This document shows, piece after piece, positions 28,664-35,773 of a DNA stretch of 64,000 nt. The stretch comes from an uncultured Flavobacteriales bacterium (lineage in GTDB: Bacteria > Bacteroidota > Bacteroidia > Flavobacteriales_G > Salibacteraceae). The notes beneath the pieces are model-generated. The model did no database searches. It was not told the origin of the DNA and saw nothing but the letters and a program-made list of their open reading frames with translations. The stretch is taken from assembly GCA_937899835.1 (NCBI GenBank), contig CALCCE010000252.1, positions 39,229-103,228 of the forward strand, given 5' to 3'. Made by a program: the position numbers and the translations under genes. Within the stretch, counting starts at the first letter, position 1; each line of letters starts with the position of its first letter.

Positions 28664-28697
28664 AAAAGGCGATTTCCTGAGAAGGAAGTCGCCTTTT
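28664..28697 (+). terminator. Intrinsic terminator after the caspase/two-component operon
   Basis: AAAAGGCGATTTCCT (28664-28678) pairs with AGGAAGTCGCCTTTT (28683-28697) with one G-U pair and a 4-base loop. The A-rich left and T-rich right flanks let it work on both strands, so it may also stop transcription of the convergent methyltransferase gene. Confidence 0.85.
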
Positions 28698-28859
28698 ACT
28701 TTTGGACTTGTTTTATTGCCTGGCTATTGATTCTCACCTCACAAAGCTTTGATTTGATAAGCGCTGTCGTCCGTTGAGGTTTATTTATTCCTTCACCCGG
28801 GAGTCTTGCCCGCTACACATAGCACCTGCCTATTGGAAACAAATCCACCTGGTTTACGA

Positions 28860-29717
28860 CTATCCAGCCATAATTTCAAACCAAAAGGATCCACCATGTC
28901 GCTCTACATTGGCCAGGTTGGGGTGTTCCCAAACCGGCTGAAGCACCTGGCTTAGCTCACGGTCTTCACTGATGAAGAAGTTGGGCAAGATCGGTTGGTA
29001 TTTGGTTGGGTTGGCCAATAAGAGGGCCGCCAATACATATTGCTCCGAGTAGGCCCGATCGCACATGAATTGAGGGTAATCGTAGGGAATATAGATGTCA
29101 TGCACCTGAACGATTACACCCGGTTTTAGTTGAGGTAAAATTTCAAGAAAGCATACCGTAACGTCTGAATTGGGTAAACAGCGGTGGGAATTATCAATAA
29201 AAAGAAGGTCTCCTTTTTTCAGTTGATCAAAGTCGGAATAATCGGACAAATTCTCCACGGGCTGCCGAACGACCTTATCGGCGAGGTGATCAATCGTGGC
29301 TCTTGGAAAGGGATCGATGGACGTGATTTGGGTATTCAATTGTCCGTCCACTATGGCTTTTCGAACCACCTTGGTGGAGTTGCCAGAACCTACTTCGAGG
29401 TAAGTAGTTGGCTTAAAATGTCGGATAAAACTGTAAAGAGCAATTATATCCAGCCCAGGCAAAAAACCGTTGTTCCAGGCCGGAAGGTTTTCCTGGGTTG
29501 CTGCATCACTGGATTTAATGGCATGAAAAACGTTCGTGTATTCAAGAAAGGCCTTTAAGTGGAGTTTATAATCTTCTCGATTGGCATTAATGATTTCGAA
29601 CAGCTGTGGGTGAGGATTTTTTTTCTGGGGCTCAAACCTCGGTTTAAACACCACTTTGTAGTCTAAAAAAACGCTTTGAAATCTCGGGGAAAGAAATCTG
29701 TACAGCCTTTTTATCAT
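28860..29717 (-). CDS. Class I SAM-dependent methyltransferase
   Basis: 285 residues from the ATG at 29717. A Rossmann methyltransferase core lies at about 105-215: motif I TTYLEVGSGNSTKVVRKAI, an acidic second strand (ITSIDPFPR), then LKKGDLLFIDNSHRC and LKPGVIVQVHDIYIPYDYPQ, matching the Methyltransf_24 (PF13578) type. The substrate is unknown. Members of this type often sit in glycan or lipid biosynthesis loci but this copy stands alone. There is no signal peptide; it is cytoplasmic. Confidence 0.85.
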   Translation of the reverse strand: MIKRLYRFLSPRFQSVFLDYKVVFKPRFEPQKKNPHPQLFEIINANREDYKLHLKAFLEYTNVFHAIKSSDAATQENLPAWNNGFLPGLDIIALYSFIRHFKPTTYLEVGSGNSTKVVRKAIVDGQLNTQITSIDPFPRATIDHLADKVVRQPVENLSDYSDFDQLKKGDLLFIDNSHRCLPNSDVTVCFLEILPQLKPGVIVQVHDIYIPYDYPQFMCDRAYSEQYVLAALLLANPTKYQPILPNFFISEDRELSQVLQPVWEHPNLANVERHGGSFWFEIMAG

Positions 29718-30092
29718 GAAAACAGAATTATTTCAAGCGTCTTTTATGCAACCTCATCAAGTGCCAGGTGCTTGCTTTAGATAAAAGCTTCCCAAGATAA
29801 GGGAACGCTTCTTAGCAATTAACCAAAGGAACAAGAAAAATGAAGGGGTGGGCTTTTCAATTGAGATTCCCTCCCCAAATAGAGGTTTCAAGGCACTACC
29901 CAATAATACTTTTAAGTGAGCTGTACCCCTCCATTATCATTGTTGATGTCAATTCTTGCTCCGACCATTTCATTCTAAACAAAGCACTTCTGTAGCTCTT
30001 GTTGAAAACATCTGGTAGATAACGTTAACTTAAGCTTACCAAGAAGCTAACCCCAAAAAGCCTTAATTTTAAACTGCTTCCCCATCATTCTT
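29718..30092. other. Intergenic region between divergent genes
   Basis: No supported gene, repeat or RNA seen. It lies between the start of the methyltransferase gene (minus) and the start of the truncated propeller gene (plus). Several short AT-rich tracts are present but no exact TAnnTTTG box. Confidence 0.35.
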
Positions 30093-30452
30093 ATGTACCA
30101 ATACCTCCTTTGTTTCGGTTTTTTTGTCGCTACCCTTCTGGCCTCAGCGCAAGTGCCACATGCGGTTCAATACGGTGTAGAAACCGGACTGCCCAGCCTG
30201 GAGGCCTACCAGGTACGCACCGATTCCAAAGGCTATGTTTGGGTGGTGACCGATCGTGGGGTAAGCCGTTTCGATGGCACGGCATTCATTACTTACAGCC
30301 AAAAAGACGGTTTGGAAAACCTGACCATTTTGGCGATGGCCGAAGACAACCACGGCAGGATGTGGTTTGCCTCTATCAAAAACACCTTGTATTATTTTGA
30401 AAACAACCGATTTCACCCTTTTGAAGCCAATCAACAGTTGGCCGAACGTTGA
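30093..30452 (+). CDS. Truncated two-component propeller sensor N-terminus
   Basis: 119 residues. A signal peptide (1-19, ending LASAQ) is followed by the opening of a two-component-regulator propeller: VETGLPSLEAYQVRTDSKG, then YVWVVTDRGVSRFDGTAF, and a second blade LAMAEDNHGRMWFAS. Such blades normally run for ~700 residues before a Y_Y_Y domain, a membrane helix and a kinase. Here the frame ends after ~1.5 blades with the stop codon inside a terminator hairpin. The kinase at 47690 starts with a related pattern (GRIWVATDRGAMIYNSDEF). It may be a remnant of a lost sensor or a deliberately short exported protein; the first is likelier. Confidence 0.7.
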   Translation: MYQYLLCFGFFVATLLASAQVPHAVQYGVETGLPSLEAYQVRTDSKGYVWVVTDRGVSRFDGTAFITYSQKDGLENLTILAMAEDNHGRMWFASIKNTLYYFENNRFHPFEANQQLAER

Positions 30453-30488
30453 GCTTCTTTTCTGGAGCTCAACGTTCGGCTACTTTTT
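30441..30488 (+). terminator. Strong hairpin terminator overlapping the propeller stop codon
   Basis: GCCGAACGTTGAGCT (30441-30455) pairs perfectly over 15 bases with AGCTCAACGTTCGGC (30466-30480), loop 10 bases, followed by a T run (30484-30488). The TGA stop of the upstream frame (30450-30452) lies in the left arm. Confidence 0.8.
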
Positions 30489-30629
30489 AAGCTACAAGTG
30501 AACAAGAGAAACCTACGGTGGAACAAGCACCATTTATTGTCGGTTGGCCGGCAAGAAATAGGCAATTGTTATACGCCCTTAGTGCCCATTTTTGGAAGCG
30601 AACATCAAAAAGTGTTAGTTTTAAACTTA

Positions 30630-32480
30630 ATGAAATTCTTGTACTTCCTCCCGCTGCTTTTCTTACTCACTTTTTCGGCCAACGCCCAAAATGATCCTAC
30701 CTATTGGTGGAACGATGCGGTATTTTACGAAATTTTCGTACGCAGTTTTTACGACAGTGATGGGGATGGCATTGGCGATTTCAAGGGCCTTACCAGCCAA
30801 TTGGATTACCTGAACGACGGCGACCCCACCACCACCGATGATCTGGGCATCACCGGTATTTGGCTCATGCCCATCTCCCCTTCTCCGAGTTACCACGGTT
30901 ATGATGTTACCGACTACTATGGCATTGAGTCTGATTATGGCACCGTACAAGATTTCAAGGATTTTATGGCTGCGGCACATGCTCGTGGCATCAAGGTGAT
31001 TGTGGATTTGGTGCTGAACCACAGTTCGAGCCAGCATCCCTGGTTTCAGCAAGCGCGACAGGGCCATGGGTTCTACGAAAACTTCTACCGATTTACCAAC
31101 AACTTACCCAGCTACAGCGGCCCCTGGGGCCAACCAGTGTGGCACAGCAACAGCACCAATACCAATCACTATTACGGGGTATTTTGGAGCGGTATGCCCG
31201 ATCTCAACTACGGTTTTCAACCGGTGATCGACAGCCTGTATGAGGTTACCGAGTTTTGGCTGGATGACATGGGGGTGGACGGTTTTCGCTGCGATGCGGT
31301 GAAATTTATTTACGAAAATGGCACTCAACTGGAAAATACCCCTCAGACCTACACTTTTTGGGAAAACTGGAACCAACATTACAAAAGCATCAACCCCAAC
31401 GCCATGGCAGTGGGCGAAGCCTGGGACAGCCGCAATGTAGTGGTCAACTACACCGGTAATAAATTCGATTTCTGTTTTGAGTTCGACCTTGCTGGCTCTA
31501 TGCTGGCGACCGCCAATTCGGGCAATGCCAACAGCCTACGGGTAACGACCTACAACACCTACAACGATTATCCTTTTTTACAGTTTGGTACTTTTCTCAC
31601 CAACCACGACATGAATCGGGTGATCGAGGTGCTCGGCCAGGACCGAAACAAGGCCCGAATAGCGGCTTCGCTGTACCTCACCTTACCCGGAGTGCCTTAT
31701 GTATACTATGGAGAGGAAATTGGCATGCGGGGCGAAAAACCCGACCAGAACATTCGCCGGCCGATGCAATGGAGCGATGCCAACTTCGGTGGGTTTTCTA
31801 CGGGCGGTAACTGGACGGCACTCAACAGCAATTACACCAGCGTAACCGTTGCTTCCCAATCCAACGACCCTACCTCCCTCTTGCACCACTACCGCGAGTT
31901 GATCCACATCCGCAACCAAGAGGTGACCTTAAGGCGCGGCACCTACCACGATTGCTACACCCCACGGTTGCAAGTGATGTCTTTTGTGCGCCAACTTGAC
32001 AAAGAGGCCGTTTTGGTTCTCGTCAACCTGCAAGGGGTAGCCGCCCCGGCCTTTTCCATTGACGTGGCCTCTACCGATCTGGCCATTGCCGACCATGTGG
32101 TACAAAACCTGATGGATGGCACTTTCACTACCTTACAAGTGGGTATGGATCAGCGCATCGATGACCTGGAGTTGGCACCCTGGGAAACCCGCATCTACAA
32201 AATTCAGGATGTTACAGGAGCAGGTGAAATCGCCAACCCATCAGCCCTTAGCGTCTTCCCCAATCCATTTACGGGTACTGTGCAGCTGAAGGGCTTGCCT
32301 GCGGGACAAGCATTCCATTTCGAGCTTTCCGACCTCCACGGAAGAATGCTACAGCATGGCAACCAACAAATCGCCACCGCAGCTACGGTATTGGAATTCC
32401 CGGAGCTCTCACCCGGAGTGTATTTGTTAACCGTGCACACCAACAACCAGCAGCATACCCTAAAGGTGATCCACCGCTAA
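30630..32480 (+). CDS. Exported alpha-amylase family GH13 enzyme with T9SS sorting domain
   Basis: 616 residues from the ATG at 30630 (MKFLYFLPLLFLLTFSANAQ, a signal peptide). A GH13 catalytic barrel follows: YEIFVRSFYDSDGDGIGDF at the start, VIVDLVLNHSSSQHPWF (region I), the nucleophile Asp222 in GFRCDAVKF, acid/base Glu263 in AVGEAWDS and Asp327 in LTNHDMNR. YYGEEIGMRGEKPDQNIRRP then WSDANFGGFS is typical of the alpha-amylase / maltodextrin-acting GH13 branch (GH13_36-like). The last ~80 residues are a sorting domain (SVFPNPFTGTVQLKGL, LSPGVYLLTVHTNNQ). It hydrolyses alpha-1,4-glucans at the cell surface. The ~180 bases between it and the propeller remnant hold that gene's terminator. No sus genes are in view. 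Confidence 0.95.
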   Translation: MKFLYFLPLLFLLTFSANAQNDPTYWWNDAVFYEIFVRSFYDSDGDGIGDFKGLTSQLDYLNDGDPTTTDDLGITGIWLMPISPSPSYHGYDVTDYYGIESDYGTVQDFKDFMAAAHARGIKVIVDLVLNHSSSQHPWFQQARQGHGFYENFYRFTNNLPSYSGPWGQPVWHSNSTNTNHYYGVFWSGMPDLNYGFQPVIDSLYEVTEFWLDDMGVDGFRCDAVKFIYENGTQLENTPQTYTFWENWNQHYKSINPNAMAVGEAWDSRNVVVNYTGNKFDFCFEFDLAGSMLATANSGNANSLRVTTYNTYNDYPFLQFGTFLTNHDMNRVIEVLGQDRNKARIAASLYLTLPGVPYVYYGEEIGMRGEKPDQNIRRPMQWSDANFGGFSTGGNWTALNSNYTSVTVASQSNDPTSLLHHYRELIHIRNQEVTLRRGTYHDCYTPRLQVMSFVRQLDKEAVLVLVNLQGVAAPAFSIDVASTDLAIADHVVQNLMDGTFTTLQVGMDQRIDDLELAPWETRIYKIQDVTGAGEIANPSALSVFPNPFTGTVQLKGLPAGQAFHFELSDLHGRMLQHGNQQIATAATVLEFPELSPGVYLLTVHTNNQQHTLKVIHR

Positions 32481-32526
32481 CCACATCGCGCAACAGTCAG
32501 ATTCCGTTTTCCGGGCAGACTTGGCT

Positions 32527-32560
32527 AAAAAGTGGTAATTTTCCCAGCAATCCACTTTTT
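32527..32560 (+). terminator. Probable terminator after the GH13 gene
   Basis: AAAAAGTGG (32527-32535) pairs with CCACTTTTT (32552-32560), 16-base loop, with the T-rich right arm acting as the tail. AT-rich, so weaker than the others in the window. Confidence 0.5.
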
Positions 32561-32613
32561 GGTATCTGCTTGCTGAAAGGTGTTTGTATCACCCCAATCA
32601 TCATGTTTTTGTC

Positions 32614-34140
32614 ATGAAATCACTGTTGCTCTCCCTGCTCACCGTATGCCTTGTTTTTTCCTCGTGGGCAAATGAACTTAACCTTTCTACCAAGGCGCAA
32701 ACCGTTACTATTTATCATTCAGGAGCTTTGGTGGTCCGCACGGCACAGCGAAGCCTCCCACCCGGCCGGCACGATCTGATTTTTCGTGGGTTGTCTTCCA
32801 AAATTGTATTGAACTCGCTGAAGGTGGCCAACCGGGAAGTAACCGTGCTCAACAAAATCTTGTTGCGAAAACTGACTGATGAGGAAAAGAAGCAATTGAA
32901 CGACCGTCAATCGATGTTGCAAAATCAGTTGCGTCTGATCGAGTCAAAGTATCAGGAACAGGGGTTCGTGACAAAGGTGGAGGAACTGGAAAAGCTGATG
33001 GAATATTACCAGGTGAAAATTTTGGCGATCAAGCGTGAATTGCGTGAGGTGCAACGTCAATTAGAGGCCGCCAAAGCCCTGGAAAACATTGAATTGAGCA
33101 ACGAAGATGCGGCCATTCTCAAACTTTCTATCTCGGTAGAAAAGTCCTTGAGCCGACCTTTTGAAATGCAATACGTTTGCGGAGGAATTGGTTGGAGTTC
33201 GGCCTATGAAATCAATGCCCAAAGCGCTTCTGACACCCAATTGGAGCTAAAATACCTGGCCAAAACCATGAGCCAAACCGGGGAAGACTGGAAAGACATT
33301 ACCATTAAGCTTTCTTCTTCCTTTCCATTGGCTTCGCCTACCGCACTGCCCCAACCTGAGGCTCCCTGGGTATTGGACCGCAGCGGCTACTACGAACCCA
33401 ACCAACAGCAAAGTGAGGAAGCCATGAACCAAAACCAGCAGATTGCCCGTCTGGAAGGCATCGAATACGAAGAAATCCTCATTCCGTCTTTTTTAAAAGT
33501 GCGCACCCTGGAAGGTAAATACTCCATTCAATCCAATTCTACGGTGTTCACCTTCCCCATCCTTACGACTAAACTGCCCGCCCGATTTTATTACTACGGT
33601 TTTCCGGGCCTGGACACCGAATCGTATTTAGTGGCTGAACTCACCGGTTGGGATACCATTGGGTTTGTAGACGGCATTGCCAACATTCGCTACAACAACA
33701 ATGAGTTGGGCAAATCGATTCTAAAGTTTAGCGAATCGAGGGATACTTTGCTGCTCCCCATTGGACGAGACAACAGCTTGTTTATGAAACGCAAAGAAAT
33801 TGCCGACAAAAAGTATTTCCAGGAAACGCGCAGCGGTCGCAAAAAGACCATTACCTACGCCTATCGTTACCAATTGAAGAACAATAATGCTTATTCGGTA
33901 ACCTACGTATTGGCAGACCAAGTACCGGTTTCTCAACACCGGGATGTAGATGTAGAGTTGAATAAACTCAATGGAGCGCAACACAACAAGGAAACGGGTG
34001 ACGTTGCCTGGAAGGTGACCTTAGAACCCGGTCAAGCCGTTACCAAAGAATTGATTTTTACCTTGGACATGGACGCCTATTACACCTACTCCTCTCGCAG
34101 AAATTTGCAATTTAGAAAAGTATCGAGGCCCAAATTTTAG
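32614..34140 (+). CDS. DUF4139 / mucoidy-inhibitor MuiA-like protein
   Basis: 508 residues from the ATG at 32614, which begins a signal peptide (MKSLLLSLLTVCLVFSSWAN). A DUF4140-type N-terminal domain (about 22-120; TVTIYHSGALVVRTAQRSL, LIFRGLSSKIVLNSLKV) is followed by a coiled coil (about 95-165) and a DUF4139 domain (about 180-508; MQYVCGGIGWSSAYEINAQS, LKYLAKTMSQTGEDWKDITI). Proteins of this type (MuiA in pseudomonads) affect exopolysaccharide in other bacteria; the mechanism is unknown. Its stop overlaps the convergent acyltransferase stop by 4 bases. Confidence 0.88.
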   Translation: MKSLLLSLLTVCLVFSSWANELNLSTKAQTVTIYHSGALVVRTAQRSLPPGRHDLIFRGLSSKIVLNSLKVANREVTVLNKILLRKLTDEEKKQLNDRQSMLQNQLRLIESKYQEQGFVTKVEELEKLMEYYQVKILAIKRELREVQRQLEAAKALENIELSNEDAAILKLSISVEKSLSRPFEMQYVCGGIGWSSAYEINAQSASDTQLELKYLAKTMSQTGEDWKDITIKLSSSFPLASPTALPQPEAPWVLDRSGYYEPNQQQSEEAMNQNQQIARLEGIEYEEILIPSFLKVRTLEGKYSIQSNSTVFTFPILTTKLPARFYYYGFPGLDTESYLVAELTGWDTIGFVDGIANIRYNNNELGKSILKFSESRDTLLLPIGRDNSLFMKRKEIADKKYFQETRSGRKKTITYAYRYQLKNNNAYSVTYVLADQVPVSQHRDVDVELNKLNGAQHNKETGDVAWKVTLEPGQAVTKELIFTLDMDAYYTYSSRRNLQFRKVSRPKF

Positions 34141-34892
34141 GAAAACCGGGCCAATGCAGCTTCCTGCATGCTCTTTACCCGTTCGCGGACTTCGTTGGCA
34201 AAATCCTCCACCGTTTCTAAGGTATACCCTGAGGGAGATACCGGATCGCCTACCGAAACTGTGACCTTACCGGGCCGCAAGCGAAAAGTGCCAGCAGTCC
34301 AGATTCTTCGAGTGCCGGTTAAAGCAATAGGTGTAACGGGTACTCCGGCTTCAATGGCAATGAGAAATGTTCCCCGCTTGAAAATACCCAAGGTGCCATC
34401 TTTGGTGCGTTGGCCTTCGGGGAAAGTGATTACTGGTTTGCCTTCGCGGATGAGCCGTCCGGCTTCGCGCATGCTTTGATAAGCTTTTTCTCGATTCGAA
34501 CGGTCGATCCAAATGGTGCCAGTCGCATTGATGTAAGGCCCAACAATTGGCAGCTTCTTCAATTCTTTCTTGGCGATGAAGTTGAGGAAGAAGGGTACGA
34601 TGTTGATCAGCAGTGGAATGTCTGCAAACGATTCGTGATTGGCCGCAATGATAGTAGGCTGATTTTTGGATAACTTTTCTACTCCAGTGGTCTTTAATCG
34701 AATTCCGTGTAAAAACAACATACCGGAACTCCAGATGTATTTGGCTACCCAGCGGGTGACATCCGACTTTCGGAAAAAGGTTTGTCCGATGAGCCCTGAT
34801 AATCCGCAAAGGGCAGTCCACAAAGACACGGAAAACAAACGAAGGGGGCTTAGAATCACTTGCACGCGTTCAAATGTAGCAATTAAACCCAT
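34137..34892 (-). CDS. plsC: 1-acyl-sn-glycerol-3-phosphate acyltransferase
   Basis: 251 residues from the ATG at 34892. It is a PlsC family (PF01553) enzyme that adds a second acyl chain to lysophosphatidic acid to make phosphatidic acid at the inner membrane. The four classic blocks are visible: NHESFADIPLL (H(x)4D, about 85-95), a middle block GTIWIDRSNREKAYQSMREA, FPEGQRTKDGTLGIFKRGTF (about 158-177) and VPVTPIALTG. Length is normal for the family. A hydrophobic N-terminus should anchor it to the membrane. It is a single gene with no same-strand neighbour in close range. Confidence 0.93.
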   Translation of the reverse strand: MGLIATFERVQVILSPLRLFSVSLWTALCGLSGLIGQTFFRKSDVTRWVAKYIWSSGMLFLHGIRLKTTGVEKLSKNQPTIIAANHESFADIPLLINIVPFFLNFIAKKELKKLPIVGPYINATGTIWIDRSNREKAYQSMREAGRLIREGKPVITFPEGQRTKDGTLGIFKRGTFLIAIEAGVPVTPIALTGTRRIWTAGTFRLRPGKVTVSVGDPVSPSGYTLETVEDFANEVRERVKSMQEAALARFS

Positions 34893-34968
34893 TTGAAGGA
34901 TCAGATTGAGATGGCTTCACTGCATGGCCATCGCATAGGCAAAAGCTATGTGCAATAGGATTTATTGA

Positions 34969-35000
34969 TTGGCAAAGGCTGTACAAAGGCAGTAATTTTG
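34969..35000 (+). promoter_or_regulatory. Bacteroidota-type promoter of dps
   Basis: TTG (34969-34971), 21 bases, then TAATTTTG (34993-35000), an exact TAnnTTTG box. A start about 7 bases on gives a leader of roughly 27 bases to the ATG at 35034, and excludes the earlier TTG start at 34965. Confidence 0.6.
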
Positions 35001-35033
35001 GGGTATACAAACATCATCCACAACTACGAAACG

Positions 35034-35504
35034 ATGAAAAACCGAATTGGAATAGAAGAAGAAAAGGCAGCTGAATTGGCTACCCGATTAAATGCTTTGT
35101 TGGCCAACTACCAACTTTATTATCAAAACTTACGCGGCTTTCACTGGAACATTTCCGGAAATGCTTTTTTCGAATTGCACCAAAAGTTTGAGGAGCTTTA
35201 CACTGATGCCAACAACGCGGTGGATGAGATTGCAGAGCGTATTCTCACCTTGGGGCATACTCCGCTACACACTTTTGCCGATTATTTGGAAAATGCCACC
35301 ATTAGTCCGGCAAAAGACATGCACAACGGTACTGAAACGGTGACCACCACCGTAGAAAACCTCTCCACTTTGGTGGGCCTGGAACGGGAGTTACTCGATT
35401 TGAGTGCTGAAGCCAACGATGAAGGCACCAACAGCCTGATGAGCGACTACATCAATGCTCAGGAAAAAACCATTTGGATGCTGAGTGCCTACCTTGGAAA
35501 ATAA
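35034..35504 (+). CDS. dps: Dps-family ferritin-like DNA-protection protein
   Basis: 156 residues from the ATG at 35034. A four-helix ferritin-like fold carries the Dps ferroxidase residues: His37 in LRGFHWNISG, then FFELHQKFEELYTDANNAVD with Asp and Glu ligands, and LGHTPLHTFADYL. Members oxidise ferrous iron with hydrogen peroxide and store it inside a dodecamer, shielding DNA during starvation and oxidative stress. Length is typical. Its promoter is directly upstream. tRNA-Thr follows on the same strand but has its own promoter box. Confidence 0.95.
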   Translation: MKNRIGIEEEKAAELATRLNALLANYQLYYQNLRGFHWNISGNAFFELHQKFEELYTDANNAVDEIAERILTLGHTPLHTFADYLENATISPAKDMHNGTETVTTTVENLSTLVGLERELLDLSAEANDEGTNSLMSDYINAQEKTIWMLSAYLGK

Positions 35505-35528
35505 GCTGGCTTCAATCAGGAAAAACAC

Positions 35529-35536
35529 TATTTTTG
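35529..35536 (+). promoter_or_regulatory. -7 element of the tRNA-Thr gene
   Basis: TATTTTTG matches TAnnTTTG and ends 9 bases before the tRNA 5' end, so the precursor leader would be only a few bases. A clear TTTG at -33 is not seen. Confidence 0.5.
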
Positions 35537-35545
35537 TCGCCCTTT

Positions 35546-35621
35546 GCCTCCTTAGCTCAGCTGGTAGAGCAATTCATTCGTAATGAATAGGTCGCGGGTT
35601 CGAGTCCCGTGGGAGGCTCCA
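35546..35621 (+). tRNA. tRNA-Thr (anticodon CGT)
   Basis: The cloverleaf folds by hand. Acceptor GCCTCCT (35546-35552) pairs with GGGAGGC (35611-35617). D stem is GCTC/GAGC. Anticodon stem is ATTCA/TGAAT around loop TTCGTAA, anticodon CGT at 35579-35581, which reads ACG. T stem is GCGGG/CCCGT with loop TTCGAGT. The discriminator is T35618 and CCA is encoded (35619-35621). Confidence 0.97.
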
Positions 35622-35638
35622 TCAACCACATTCAAAGA

Positions 35639-35669
35639 GACTACTGCCCCTGGCGGTAGTCTTTTTTTT
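35639..35669 (+). terminator. Terminator of tRNA-Thr
   Basis: GACTACTGCC (35639-35648) pairs with GGCGGTAGTC (35652-35661), one G-U pair, 3-base loop, followed by eight T residues. Confidence 0.85.
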
Positions 35670-35705
35670 GCACTGCTGTTCATTACTGCCAATACCCAAT
35701 AAAAA

Positions 35706-35731
35706 AGGCCGCCCCCCGGGGGAGACGACCT
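35706..35731 (-). terminator. Terminator of the two-PDZ protein gene
   Basis: On the minus strand AGGTCGTCTCCCC pairs with the following GC-rich GGGGGGCGGCCT through several G-U pairs and runs into TTTTTT. It lies 43 bases beyond the stop codon at 35774. Confidence 0.7.
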
Positions 35732-35773
35732 ACTAGAAGGTATTTATTCCTCCTATACAAATTCATTTTTGCT

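Noticed and set aside
30441..30480. 15-bp perfect inverted repeat considered as an insertion-sequence end or recombination site
   Set aside because: A T run follows and the stop codon lies in the stem, which fits a terminator; no transposase or target duplication is nearby.
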